Assembly: GCA_033558025.1 (NCBI GenBank)
Contig: JAUCEF010000010.1
Coordinates: 2,009,001-2,073,000 of the forward strand
Direction of reading: 5' to 3'
DNA length: 64,000 nucleotides
Origin: Phytophthora sp. 'mugwort'
Lineage: Eukaryota > Oomycota > Peronosporomycetes > Peronosporales > Peronosporaceae
Below, piece after piece: positions 10,258 to 21,438 of this stretch. Each line of letters opens with the position of its first letter. The first letter of the stretch is position 1. The notes under the pieces are model-generated. The model saw nothing but the letters and a program-made list of their open reading frames with translations. It was not told the DNA's origin and made no database searches. Position numbers and translations under genes: made by a program.

Positions 10258-12192
10258 GATGACTCACGTAGACGTTGGTAAGAGGCTCCCGAAGTATCCA
10301 GACACAGACGCAGTAAATTTCGTACTGGCGAACGAGAGTCTCAGTGCGGACGCGCTCGGGAAGAAACGTGACCAGCGGTAGCGTTCACACCATCCGCTCC
10401 GTCGTTGGTGTCATCGTCCTGCCGCGCGCTATAGTCAATGCCAGTGCTCCATGAACGTAGCGAGGCGACGCCAGTCGCACGACCCAGCGAGACAAGCCCA
10501 TGCGGCGAAGAAAACCAGTCACTGCGATGCCATCTGCCCGGCAAAGACAAGTCGCCCACAGGCAAAGCAAAGCCGATTGGGCTCCAATGTGGACTGTGTT
10601 GTCGTGACCATGGCTATTAATAGCTGCTTGCAGTTGCCGAGCATCACGGCGAAGTGTCAGATCAGTGCAGTCTGGAACTGCCTAGTCACTAACTTCTTCG
10701 GTGTTGATTCACACTGACGGAGAACAGCAGAGGCACTGCAAGAGCATGCTTCGAGCTCTTGCACCGTCCAGTGGATAACGACTGTTCTGTACACTGTACA
10801 CCGCCTTTCGCGAACTGACGCGGAGTCGAATGGTCACAATCGTCTTGCGATCACTGCATACCATAATCAACACACACTTGAAAAGGAATTCAAGCTTTTT
10901 TTTGCTGCCTGTGCCCGGTTGACTTCTGTGCGGTCGAGGAGTTGGCGGCCTTCGCTTTCAGCAGTCGATGCATCGAACTAGTGTCTGCTTCAACCTGCCA
11001 ATTGCTTCTAGCCCCCCATTATGTTGTTTTTGCAGGATTATTTATTCTTTGTGGAGACTGGGGATCCGGGTAAGGGGGTAAGGCGAGAAAGCGGTACGGC
11101 CAATGGACACAGGCACCGCTGGTCATAGCATGGAATGCTGTGGTCTGGCGGGTTATTGACGAGACCAACGGATAGGAAGGACAATAAACGTATTCGGGAA
11201 ACATTAAGCAACTCGACAAACGAACGCGTACAGGAATATCACGAGTGCACTTTAAGGTTACACAAGAATATCTAAAGGGATAACAAGGAGGTTATCCGCG
11301 ATCTGCATGCATCGTTTCCGGGGGGTACGAGGCCGAGGTCGTCCGGGAATTTTTTTGGGGGCGGGTTCTCGGTGGGGCGGAGGTCCGACAGACACACAGC
11401 AGGTGAAGAAAGATCTTGGCGTCAAACGAGACCCGCTCTGTCGGGTTCAGGTTGAGCCAGGTGAATGGCAGAAGATTGGCAGGCACAATTACCATGATTT
11501 GGACGTTTACAGTGTACCCAAGCGCCAATGGCGACTCGCCATCAACGATTACAGTACTGACTTGTATAATGTGATATCCTGTCATAATGAATACAAACCG
11601 TACTGGTAGAGTTGCTTTTACATACAAACCCCTCTATACCGTATTCCCCACACATGTTCGCTGTATACAAGAGAGTGCTGCGTCCAACTGAAAAGGGAGG
11701 GGATGAAAGTCACATAAAACGATCATGGGAGGAGAGCGGTTGCGAGCGCGTGTAGCCATAGTAAACCCGCGAGGGGTGCCCGCGAAGCAGGGCCGCGCGG
11801 TATTTGCGGAGACAGGTCCAACGCCGAGCTTTTCTGCGATCCGAGCACTGTAGTGGGCCGAACTTAGAATCTTTTCTCGCAGGAGCGCAGCGACTGCCTT
11901 TGCGAAGCAAAGCCCGATATCGCTTTGCTATCGGTCCTCGAAAGGGCTAGGGTCAAGGGTGATGTGAGACATTCAATACAAAACGTAAGTTTTAACTAAA
12001 AATGTGACGCGGCGAGTTGGGCGCAGCAACGCGTGCCTATATAAGAATGAAGTGCGGTTTCCCTGTTTACTACTTCACACACGCATCATGGAATTAAATA
12101 AGCAGACTATCCTTTTGGAGAAGTGCTTAACTATGGAGAGACCAATTTGCAGCGTTAAAAACTAAACGAGCTTGGACATGACCTAAAGTAAC
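10258..12192. other. Intergenic; possible TATA promoter near 12040
   Basis: This covers the upstream region of the START/FYVE gene and then sequence without a recognisable gene. Around 12035-12095 there is a clean TATA-like motif (ctatataag) followed about 50 bp later by an ATG that opens only a 25-codon frame (MELNKQTILLEKC). This could be a promoter of a lost gene or part of an LTR, but no LTR partner was found. Short open frames at 11292-11627 on both strands overlap each other and are not supported. Confidence 0.35.
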
Positions 12193-12453
12193 TCAAATGA
12201 GATATTTGTTATCGCGGCCACTGTAACGGCTCAACTCCTCTCGATATTCACGCTGTGTAACGCACAGACCACGCAGCGTGCCTGACAGACCCTTTTCGTC
12301 ACGGTGGGTGAAACTTACTAATGTACTGGGACCCACCTTGATCTCTGCAACGGTCATTTCTACCGGCGTGGCTTCAGCAGGGGTCACCAGGTCCTCATCC
12401 TCCATGTCGTAGCCGATATTGCAGAAGTCCTCGTCCGTACGTTTCTCCACCAT
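12193..12453 (-). CDS. Small acidic ORF of unknown origin
   Basis: An 86-codon ATG-initiated frame on the minus strand (MVEKRTDEDFCNIGYDMEDED) with sensible composition: acidic at the start, basic at the end (VTQREYREELSRYSGRD). No domain was recognised. The downstream neighbourhood is retroelement debris, and the piece resembles spacer regions of Ty3/gypsy polyproteins in tone only. It may be a fragment of a larger decayed frame. Confidence 0.25.
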   Translation of the reverse strand: MVEKRTDEDFCNIGYDMEDEDLVTPAEATPVEMTVAEIKVGPSTLVSFTHRDEKGLSGTLRGLCVTQREYREELSRYSGRDNKYLI

Positions 12454-15400
12454 AATGTTCTCTTCTCCGGATTAAGCAGACCCTCGATAGTTATCGGTTC
12501 TTCCAAACTCAGCTTGATCACCATCGAGCGTAAGTCATGGACGACTGCTTCCTCATCAGGCTCATATGGTGCATACTCACACGCATGGTATCGAGAAGCC
12601 CTTATCCTTCAGTAGTGGTAAATAGCAAAAACAATGAGCTAGGCATGGTGTTCCAGCACTCAATGAACCACAAATAGCTTGGAGCAGAGGAGCGCTGTAG
12701 ATCTTCGAGGCCCGTTCCCGAATTCATGCCCGGATTAGCATATAATTTGTCTAACGAATCCTGAAGGTGTCGATGGCGGAAAAACGTCGCTTGAACCCCG
12801 CTGTGATTTCAGCGCTGAACGCCGCGGTGATTTCAGCGCTGAGTGGCTGTAACTTGCTCGTTGTGTTTGGTGGTAGAAATTCGATATCAATATGCGATAG
12901 TGCGTGGGGAAGTGCAATGAAGTTCGTCCATACCAAAACATACCAAAATGGCGGCAGTCCCTTCTATACGAATGCGTACTTCTGCTTGGCTTGCCTAATG
13001 GGTGTAACGTTTTGTGGTTTGGTGAGGGTTCGGACTCGTTTCTCCTCTCACCACCTTCATCGAAGTCATGGCTACGCACCAGTCGTTACGACAATTGGAC
13101 GGCAGATCAAGAAGGCTAGAGCTGTGGAAGTCCTCGATCAGTCTGCCCATTCGGCGTTTGCCTCCGACTAAATAAGTCCAGAAGTTCTGTCACGTCTCCG
13201 CCTTCTTCGCCAGGGTCCGTCGCGCTTCTCTCCAAGTCAACAGCCACGTGTTCGTACTACCCCAGTAAGTCGACGGTGCTTCTGAGTACCCATTCTACGC
13301 GAAGGTGACATCCTCGCGACGAAGACAGCAATCGTTAGGTTCATTGGCTAGACGACCCCGTCACGTACGAGATCGACATTGCGACTGGTCGAACGATAAC
13401 GGTCTCAAAGGTCGACGCAACATGTACCCGTTGCCGTCAGCTCCTTCATCAGGGAGCTTGGACTGAGTCTGCTGCTCGCTATAGGCATGGCCAAGTGGGG
13501 TTGGCATAATGGCCGACAGGCTCGTCTGCAACTCGAAGACCGGGTGGTTCTCGTCGACCCTTCCCGACTGACACCAGCCGTTCCAGTGGTGGCCTTGCTG
13601 CTCTTTCGAGTCCCGCGGCACGCATCCATGACGCGCGATGAGCTTACGGACATGCAAACTTCCATCCTCGTTCGAATTCTAGACGCTAGTGCGGGTGCTC
13701 CGGCCTCTAACGCCATTCCAGCTATTCTGACGGGTTGGTGAGACCGTCTGACAGGCCCGACGGTCAATCGTCCCGAAAGTGGATCGCGCGTAAAACGTGT
13801 AGATTTCGACCTTAACACGCGATGGACTACATCTTTGTCGTGGATGGCAACTAACCCGCTCCGACTCTCTGTCGGACCTTCATTTTGTCGTGCGCCGAAC
13901 CAACTTGAGCAAGTATCTGCATCCGATCCCCGCGATCGCGACCCGTCGCCATCCCGCAGTTCGACTTCGATAGAGCCGGTCAACAGTATCATTTCACTCT
14001 TTGCTCAAGAAGAACCATGCCATCCACCCCAGGTGGAGCCGTCTCGGCAACCCTTCCGCACCGTGCCCCTCTCGCATCGACCGTCTTCGAGACTAACTCT
14101 CATTTGACGGCAGGCATTCCTGCGTCCGGTGTCGCAATGCCTGCCGCAACTACAGGAGGCTGTGGCTCGAGACCACTCGCTACCAGTCACCGCACTAGAT
14201 GCAAACATTATGGAACAGCTTTGGAACCAGCCGGAGCTACTTGCTCGCTTCATTCAAGTTATTTCAACGGTACGACCAACGCGCCAATCTACTGTTATAA
14301 ATGAGGTGGAGCCAGCTCGGCAGGCATCCAAGTGCACAATCACGCCGGCGACGGCTCAGGTTAGCGGATGCGTACCAGGAGGCCGTCGTGCGTCGGGAAT
14401 CAGTATGAAATTGCTGGCGGGATATAAGGTTGTTGTTGACTGCTACGACCGCGCGATGGTGTTGAAAGAGGGAGTCGAGACTGCTGAAGGCCTTGGCGTT
14501 GAGAGGCTTGCGTGAAGCGCCGCGATAACGCGTGTATAACGTTCTGTAACTCGCCATCGTTTAAGGGGAATCGAGCGATGGTCTGGAGGCTGGACGCGTG
14601 AATGTTTCCATCGCTTGAGTGGACGAGAGAATTGTTGCAGGACAGAGTTGATGGGGATGTCAGACGCAATTCAGGAATGCCAACTGTCAAGTTGCTGCAG
14701 AAAGTCGAGTAGAGATTACAAAACGTCGCGAACTGGATGCGCAAAAAAAAACTGTACATAACGAAACATTATCTGTCCGACATCGACGATATCGCCCATC
14801 GCCGAAGCTGCTCTTAGTCTCGAGCCTATCACTCCGGCGGATAAATTTTGCCTGTTCACGTCGGCAGCGTTGAACCAGGCCGTACGCTAGTAAACACCGA
14901 GTGGAACGAAGTGTAGGATTGACAGGCCGAACATCCCGAATTGAAAGTCGTACAGCCGCATGATGATATCTGAGTGAAGCTGGAAATACACTGCAAAAAA
15001 AATCGCATAGACAACCGTTTCCACAAACAAAGAAGGAGCCTGCTCGATGTTTAGGAGCAATGATCCCTTCGTTGACGGTGCAGTTGTGGTGCACGAATCT
15101 TAAAGTATTGGCACTGCCTCCTGCACGGGTGCGCCGAGAAGGCTGCCCCCTGGTAATAGTGGCAATGCTGAGCAGAGTTGAGACTCGACTGCACCATTTC
15201 CCTTGTCACCGTAGTGGTCACTTGGTTGTCGATGCGAGTGTACCGTTCACTGGTTGATGCCCTCAATGCCCGAACAACTTGATGGTCAGGCTGTCGATGT
15301 CAGTCGCAAAGGGGGCTGTCGCTCCGCCAACTCTCACCGAATGCGTGGAAAAAAACTTGAGTCGTGGCCAGCGATACTGTCGACCGTCTTGAACATCTGA

Positions 15401-15900
15401 TTGGCATCTGGTACTTGCAGGAATTGATTATTTCGCACCTTGCACAACAACTCTTCGAGTCTTGGCTTTAGTGCTCAGCGAGGACAGCGAGGAACCAAGC
15501 GGCTCGAACGGGGCAGCACCACGAAAGTGCCGATGCTGTCAACGATCTTGGCACTCCGACCCTGGCTTGTCGTTCACTGCCGCGAAAATTGAGCTCAACA
15601 CGGCGAATTTTGCTGGATAGTGCTGAGTCTTCCTTCTTTAATGCAGAAGGTAAGGTCGGACCGTCGGATAACAAATTGTTACTGCTTGTTGCCGCCCCTC
15701 AAGTACTTGCCCCGTCTTGGGAGAAAGAAGTCCACGACCGTACCCTCCCCCCCCTCATATGAAACGGTCACCAAATTCACAAAACCGGTTACATCCAGGC
15801 TGGTACCACCGAAACCTATTATTTGCGTAGACAAGGCAGCGTCGTAGACGAAATAAGACGGAGCGCCAACTTCAACACGTTGCACATGACCATTTCATTC
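12454..15900. other. Degenerate repeat-like DNA with no recognised gene
   Basis: Many overlapping short frames on both strands with biased composition, none convincing. An imperfect 24-bp tandem pair with the core gtgatttcagcgctga occurs at about 12798-12845. A GC-rich plus-strand frame at 13835-14107 and the frames at 14017-14515 are Pro/Ser-rich and may be remnants of a retroelement gag, but no zinc knuckle, protease or polymerase motif is present. 14520-15900 holds nothing I could identify. Confidence 0.4.
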
Positions 15901-15927
15901 TTTTTGGGAAATTCACGATATATATTA

Positions 15928-15984
15928 GCATGTAGACATCGGACCACAGTTATAAGTTATAAGTGTGGTCCGGTGTCTTCATGC
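15928..15984. repeat. Near-perfect hairpin at the 3' edge of the gypsy element
   Basis: Arms 15928-15955 and 15957-15984 are complementary over 28 bp with three mismatches and a single-base spacer. It overlaps the last codons of the chromodomain frame at 15957. It may be a small MITE-like insertion or an extrusion-prone palindrome. Confidence 0.85.
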
Positions 15985-16664
15985 CAATATCGTGGATTCC
16001 CACACACACACACACACCTCGGTGCGCACCACATACCGGTGCACCAAGCTCGGGACGTCACGTTGCATTCCCCGAATGGCTCCCATGAGTTCTCTCCATC
16101 TTGCGGGCCACACCACGCCACTAGCAGCCCACACTCTTGCGTCGTCTCATTGAAACGGTGTTCGCGGATGTCGCGTACGTCGAGCACAATGCCTTGGTTC
16201 ACAACGTGTTGGCGAATCTCAGCGGTCGCGTCGAGATCGGAATCGTGGTAAAACTTCAACGTCGACTCATGCACATCATACTCGTCCCCCGTGAGCAAGT
16301 GCCTCACCACGAAGCCAGTGCGGTAGCGCTCGGAGCGCCCGGAAGGGGCCCACCCATCTGACCAGCTGCTTGTTGCCAAGCAAGCGTTTGTCGCTGTGGG
16401 ACCACAGCGCGTAGTCCCCGACCACGAAATTACATGGCGCGCCCTTTTGCGTTGCCATCTCGGACAGACGGCGCCGTTCATTTCGATCAGTAGCATCCTG
16501 ATGTAGTTTCTGAAGGTGCACGCGTAGCTTTTCGAGAGCCGCCGCGAGCTCTGTAGGGAGTTCACGAGGTAGGCCGTTTGCTGGCTGCACCACACGGTCC
16601 AACGGAGACGAGGGTGGCAGTCCCGTGAACAACTCGACGCGTGCGTGTCCACCAAAGAGCGCAC
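15957..16664 (-). pseudogene. Integrase C-terminus and chromodomain of Ty3/gypsy
   Basis: The 235-codon frame ends in a chromodomain-like segment: VVRHLLTGDEYDVHESTLKF, then the beta-strand/helix core with the aromatic residues LLVAWCGPQDGENSWEPF. The SWEP segment corresponds to the conserved W-E-P of chromodomains. The overlapping frame 16276-16632 carries the preceding integrase tail (NFVVGDYALWSHSDKRLLGN and LVRWVGPFRAL, a GPY/F-type module), showing a frameshift near 16340. The C-terminus after the chromodomain runs into a CA-repeat. Confidence 0.8.
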
Positions 16665-16674
16665 AGGCGTGTGG

Positions 16675-16931
16675 TTAGTATTGGCTTGAACAACAGGAAG
16701 AAGCGTTGTCCAGGCCCTGGGTGTCCATCTGTAGGTCCATGATCATGGCTCTCAGTGCTTGGAGTAGGTTCCTGTTCACTCTCTTAACAGTGCCATCGAA
16801 CGAACCATGGGGTGTATACCGGGACGAATTTGTGGGTGCTTTGAGGGGGGTGCTAACTCGCTCATCTGCTCCTTCTTGAAGTGAGTGCCAGTCTGAGATC
16901 CAAATCTCAGGAAGCCCAAATCGGATGCACA
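16675..16931 (-). pseudogene. Integrase catalytic-core fragment of Ty3/gypsy
   Basis: The minus frame contains FGLPEIWISD, matching the second catalytic Asp region of retroviral-type integrases (usually FGxPxxxxSDxG), and then HGSFDGTVKRVNRNLLQALR, where intact relatives carry the catalytic Glu in a T-V-E-R-x-N motif. Here that residue is Lys, so the core would be inactive. The segment upstream is missing because of the inserted MULE piece. Confidence 0.75.
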
Positions 16932-17225
16932 ATTACGATCAAGCGATGTGGAACGTCAACAGGATTGTGGAGACCAACGACGTCGTAAACCGCACGAACA
17001 ATGCGCTCGAGCGGTTCAACAGAGCCCTCAACGAGTCTTTCACCCTCGCCTCATCCTAATTTACTGGCGTTTATGGCTGTGATAAAGGAGAAGTCGGAGG
17101 ACTACGTCGATCTTATTGAGGACATCCGACACAACCGCCAACGAGCTCCAGAGCACGGCAACCTCGTCAGCGTGACGATCCCTAACGAGTATCACCGTTT
17201 TTGTGACGATCTGGACCAAGAATAG
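16932..17225 (+). pseudogene. MULE transposase C-terminal fragment inserted in the gypsy element
   Basis: The plus-strand sequence reads NYDQAMWNVNRI, then VNRTNNALERFNRALNESF. After a frameshift at about 17040 it continues in the frame 17001-17225 (LAFMAVIKEKSEDYVDLIEDIRH). The T-N-N-x-L-E-R-F-N-R-x-L-N block is a hallmark of the C-terminal part of Mutator-like transposases in oomycetes. It lies on the opposite strand to the surrounding retrotransposon, so it arrived independently or marks a rearrangement junction. Confidence 0.65.
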
Positions 17226-17854
17226 CACGCTTGTACAATTAGCAAAACGCTGCTAGATTTTTGATTAAACCATTTACGGTAATAAACAGACTCGAATTCT
17301 GTTCCAAATTTGTCCCGAACAGGCTGCTCCCAAAAAAGATGTGCCCAACGCCTCGTTTCGAAAACGACTAATTACTCCGGGGGAGCTTATGATATCCCAA
17401 AACCGTGCCCAAGACATTGATGTATTTGGGGGGGGGGGGGAATTGGGTTTGGGCGCGTATTTGGGACGCATTCGCAGCTACCCACCGAGGCTAGGCCAGA
17501 CAATTCACCGTTCTCAAGCGGTCGAAGCAGGTACAGCTCGACTGCTTGATGAGTCGTCACGAGTCGCACTGATGTAGTCTGCTCTGAAGGCTGCGCCCAT
17601 TGTGAAATAAGAGTGTCCACACGTTCGACTCGTCACTCACATGTTATATCGAAATCCGAAAGTCTCAAAGCGCAGCGTTGCAACTTGCTCCGAATGTGTT
17701 GGCGAACTTCACGATGCGGAGAGAAGGTGTGAGTCAAGTTTGCGCGATCACAGAAAATCTGAAATCCCGCAGGATGCTCGAGAATGTAGGCGAGTTTGAC
17801 ACACAGCAACTATCGGATGTGCCTCCCTCTCAGCGACACTTCAATTGAGTTCAT

Positions 17855-18214
17855 TCATTGTGCGAAAATGTGCCTCCTTGACACGGAGTAATTGGCGAGA
17901 CTGCTCCACCACATCCAAGATCGAGTCCCATTTGAGCATCGGAGTGAGCACCCGGCCCATCCAGTGGCACTTGCGCCCGAAGAACAAGTTGATAGCAGCA
18001 GTTTCCGACGGGTACTGCAGCGGGAAGAGTGATCAAGGGCTGCAGTTGCATCCTTGAAAGCCTGACGCTCCTCCTCATCCCAAGTCAAATTGATGCCTGC
18101 CAGCTGCTGGCGACGACGTCCTCGCGTTGCCATCACCGCTTCCAACTTCGGTTGCAGTGGGGCGAATATTCGAGCAAAGTCAACAACAGTATCGCGGACC
18201 CAGTTGCCGCACAC
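17855..18214 (-). pseudogene. RT thumb and RNase H segment of Ty3/gypsy
   Basis: The minus frame has VVDFARIFAPLQPKLEAVM followed by LTWDEEERQAFKDATAAL, the usual transition from the RT connection to the RNase H domain in Ty3/gypsy (F-x-W-x-x-x-x-x-x-A-F-x-x-L). The remaining RNase H sequence is frameshifted, and the segment up to 17620 is not readable as protein. Confidence 0.65.
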
Positions 18215-19066
18215 ACAAACTCTTGTAGTGACGCAGCCGTAGGTGGTAACACCATGTTCACCTACCCAGACAGTCGAGAAGGATCGTGTCTCACCACCTG
18301 GCCAGCCACAATATTCTCACACCAGCGCCCACTGCGGGCAAACAGACGACACTTGAGAGCATTGATCTTGAGTCCAGGTTCGCGAAGAATCACAAAGAAT
18401 CGCTCCAGTCTCTCAAGGTACTCGGCTTTTTTAGACCTGGCGTTTGCGAGATATCATCGATCCAGATCAGCACCGCGTTGTACAGCATCTCCTGGAAACT
18501 CGTATGCATTTGCAGTTGAAAATGCAAAGCTGAGTCGCACGCACCCTGGGCACTCGGGTTGGCGTAAGCACGCCATCCTCCGTCACGAAACGGAAAGGTT
18601 CTTGGCTGTCTTCATGCAGCAGCAGTGCCAAAACCCCTTGAAGAAACCAACTGACAAAAGCCGATGGCCCCTTCAACGTTCGTCATTGTGGCTGCAAGAT
18701 TCGGCGTAGCTACTGCAATAGGCACGGTCATTTTGTTCACAACTCGGTAGTCCACAGCAACACGGAACTGATTTGAGCCAGGTTTGAACGAACTGGCAAA
18801 GCCGGTGAGGTCCATCGGCTCGCATTGTTGCGTCGTACCAGCCCATGCTGTTCGAGTTCACGAACGTTCGCGCAGGAACTACCTTTGGTCCGGTGAATAG
18901 CGGCAGGTTCCCGGCTCGATTTGGCCGAGCATCTCGACCTGCATTGGCTCCACGTCAGCCGGAGGATCTGACCCAACGTTAACACGCCACACATCCTCGA
19001 AACGGAGCTCCAGTGCACGGAGCTCCGCAGCACATGCATCATTGTCGGCCTCACGTGCAGCTTCAT
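18215..19066 (-). pseudogene. Reverse transcriptase segment of Ty3/gypsy
   Basis: Frames at 19066-18737 and 18815-18612 give the RT start: QHGLVRRNNASRWTSPALP, then FRVAVDYRVVNKMTVPIA (the usual RVDYRxxNxxTxP block). The catalytic loop is visible at 18453-18467 as WIDDI in an alternative frame, matching the (Y/F)xDD motif with Trp in the first position. Several frameshifts separate the parts. Confidence 0.75.
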
Positions 19067-19192
19067 CGAGCATTCACTCTAGATTATCAAGAAATTTGCC
19101 CTGTTTGTGGTTAAAGTTTACCCCCGGCTCTTCGGGTAGGTCACCATCATCGTCTTGCTCAACAACAAGGTTGTCCTCGGCAAAAATTCTGC

Positions 19193-19650
19193 TCATTGTC
19201 GCTCGAGGTCGATGCCGAGGGACTGCATCGTGCGGTACCCCAACCGGAACTCGGGTTCGTCAGCGTCTAGCACCAGATAGTATAATGCGCGTAGCATCAC
19301 TGGCGCTGCAGAAGTACGGATCGACAGGTCTGAAGACGTCGTCTCCATGTCGACCATCTCAACCCCGCCGACAGTCGTCACAGTAACAGGGAAACCAGTT
19401 GATGCATTTCCACCTCAACCTCTAACTCACGGATCTGGTCAAGGATATGCCGAGGTACCACATTATGGTTCGACCCAGTGTCGATACAGAGCGGTACTTC
19501 GATCACGTCACCGATAACTGCTTGCATATTGACATTAGCCCAGTCGTTGAGGTGCTTCAGGCGGTTTCCACGTCGTTGCTGACGCCCCAAAGCAAACTTC
19601 TGGCGCGCTTCCTCCTTTTGCGCTTCAATCGCAGTCGTACAGTCCTTCAA
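19193..19650 (-). pseudogene. Retroviral-type aspartic protease segment of Ty3/gypsy
   Basis: The frame 19378-19650 includes VIEVPLCIDTGSNHNVVPR. D-T-G-S is the catalytic aspartic-protease triad with the following hydrophobic strand. A second frame (19193-19381) continues the fold with FRLGYRTMQSLGIDL, the typical C-terminal LG-x-D/L block. The frames are separated by a stop, so the protease is broken. Confidence 0.7.
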
Positions 19651-20042
19651 CCAATGCTGGCCATGACAGAACAGACAACCATTCCTAGGCGGCTCGTGCG
19701 TCCGAGCATTACCACTGCCACTGTCTCGGTTGTGCTGTTGGACCCGAGCACCACCACTGCGCTGCTGCCGTTCATGGCATCCTCCGCGAAGAACCCCCCC
19801 CAGTATTGACTACACGCGCTGGTGTACCGCTACTTCCGGCGTCTAGCTGTTCCACCGCACCGGGGGAACTTCGCGTTTCCGAATGCAGGAGGTGCGCTTG
19901 ATGTTGCCGCTTCGCTTGGTCCACAATGAGCTCGTAAAAGGCGAGCCATCCGTTTTTACACGGCGGTGGGTGATTTAGGCAAGTCGTTCCACCTCGCGAC
20001 GCAACACCTCAGGCTGCATCCGGCGAAATAGGAACCGATACC

Positions 20043-20441
20043 TCATCTTCGCGTGACCCGGTCAGCTGTGTCCTGTCGACCCAACACGCCGACAAGACCG
20101 TGCTCTTCGACGATTCGGTCGAAGTCGATGAAGAAATGCGCGACTCGGTCCTCGATGTCGGTTTGCTGCATAATCACCCTCAGCCGCTCGAACAGTCTCG
20201 CTAAGTGGGGCACGTAGTCGTTCATCATGTTTCCGGCCTTGGTCTGAAAAGCCCTTATTAGGTCCTCATTCGTCACCTCAACGACGACCTTCTTCAGGAT
20301 ATAGAATGCCAGGTGATCCAAGAACGGGGACTCCATGGACGCCTTAATGCTGACGGCGACCGCATAAGCGGCTTCGCCTGTCGCTGAGCAACGCTCTCGG
20401 ATCTTTTCCTCGTAGCGGCGTCGTTGTCTTTGATACTCCAC
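20043..20441 (-). pseudogene. Gag-like segment of Ty3/gypsy
   Basis: A 132-codon minus frame, mostly helical, with LIRAFQTKAGNMMNDYVPHL followed by FERLRVIMQQTDIEDRVAHFF, resembling the capsid-domain region of oomycete Ty3/gypsy gag proteins. It sits upstream of the protease, as expected. No zinc knuckle was found between it and the protease, although Cys/His-containing pieces occur in other frames at about 19650-19700. Confidence 0.55.
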
Positions 20442-20566
20442 GAGGGCCGGCTGGCTCCATTCAGTCAGTGTCGGTGCGCGGATGTACTTGTAGGTCGGTT
20501 ATGCCAAGCGCATTTCGATATCTCTGTCGCCCGTGTTGTGGGGCGCCATCATGAATTTGCTGTCGT

Positions 20567-21438
20567 TTGCAAAGAATTCTTTGTGGGATGATCATACCCA
20601 ATATACCGACCGGCGTCTGGGAGGACGTGGATGAACACTTCCCACTTTTGAAGGGCGCGGAAGCAGACAAGCTGGCATCTGGGGTCACCAAGGTGGCGGA
20701 AAGTTGTTGGAGGATCGGCACCGCGTCACTTTTTCACTATATCTTAAGATGGAGAGTTGCACATTTTGACCCGCAGAATGATGTGAATTCAGGTTATCAC
20801 CGCTCCGCAATCGCGGCAAGGCTGCGACGAGGGTACGTAATCTTGCACTTGCATTTGACAGGGGGCACAGCACCTCACGATGGCGCGTGCATCGAGAGCA
20901 GTGCAGCATGTCCTGTGCAAGGGTTGGGAGCCAACACTGTCATACGATCCAGTCGGCAAGGAGCGATATCTTCTCTTCTTTGACGGAGGGTCTCGAGGCA
21001 ATCCCGGTCCGGAGGCAGTGGTGCTATCGTGGTTCGCGTGGTGCCGGCGCCATTGGACACGAAATCTGCTGGGTCAGTAGCATGTCCTTAGCCGCGAAGA
21101 CGACCTACAACAACTTGGCGGAAAACATGGGGTTACGCATGGGTCTACAGGCTTGTGTGTATCATAGATGGGCTTTGCTCCACGTCGTCGGGGATAGTAA
21201 CATGATCATACGCAAGCAGGCGACACGGACACAACCTCGAGCCAAGCACCTCACTGCTCTTTTACTGGCAAAGCAGAAGATTGCCGAGCAGATCAGGGTG
21301 ATGGCTTGGCAACATCATTTTTGCGCTTATAACAATATGGCAGACGCACTGGCCAACAAGGTCATGGACACGCGTCGCCGTGTGCAACAACAACCCGAGT
21401 TCGAGACCTTCCTGCCAAAAAGCAGGCGGAGCCTCTAG
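20567..21438 (+). pseudogene. RNase H domain of a non-LTR or related retroelement
   Basis: At about 20960-21015 the plus strand encodes LLFFDGGSRGNPGP, the first-strand motif of type 1 RNase H with its catalytic Asp. After a one-base frame shift at 21010-21030 it continues with GAGAIGHEICWVSSMSLAAK, the N-x-x-E block (NLAENMGLRMGL, about 21112-21150), and VVGDSNMIIRKQ (about 21186-21220, catalytic Asp). The usual late motif A-D-x-L-A-N follows at about 21340-21357. Upstream (20567-20780) a frame with WEDVDEHFPLLKGAEADKLA may be the preceding linker. Oomycete non-LTR elements often carry such a C-terminal RNase H. Confidence 0.7.

Larger units (their letters stand above)
15957..20441 (-). mobile_element. 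Degenerate chromodomain Ty3/gypsy retrotransposon
   Basis: All expected gag-pol parts occur in order on the minus strand: gag, protease with a DTGS motif, reverse transcriptase, RNase H region, integrase, and a C-terminal chromodomain. Each lies in its own frame with stops between, so nothing full length can be made. A foreign MULE fragment (16932-17225, opposite strand) interrupts it between the RNase H region and the integrase. LTRs were not identified at either side. The chromodomain places it with chromovirus-like Ty3/gypsy elements, a lineage that uses histone marks for targeting. Confidence 0.85.

Noticed and set aside
11292..11627. Overlapping open frames on both strands
   Set aside because: Neither has domains or coding bias, and they are mutual shadows.
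12767..13171. A 134-codon plus-strand frame that might be a secreted effector
   Set aside because: No N-terminal signal peptide and no RXLR, dEER or LFLAK motif. It starts inside a short tandem repeat. No RXLR or Crinkler candidate was found elsewhere in the window either.
13405..13992. A 195-codon minus-strand frame
   Set aside because: Arg/Ser-rich composition with no domain, overlapped by equally open plus frames; probably GC-driven chance.
16003..16018. CA dinucleotide run that looked like a microsatellite
   Set aside because: Only about eight units, too short to be notable.
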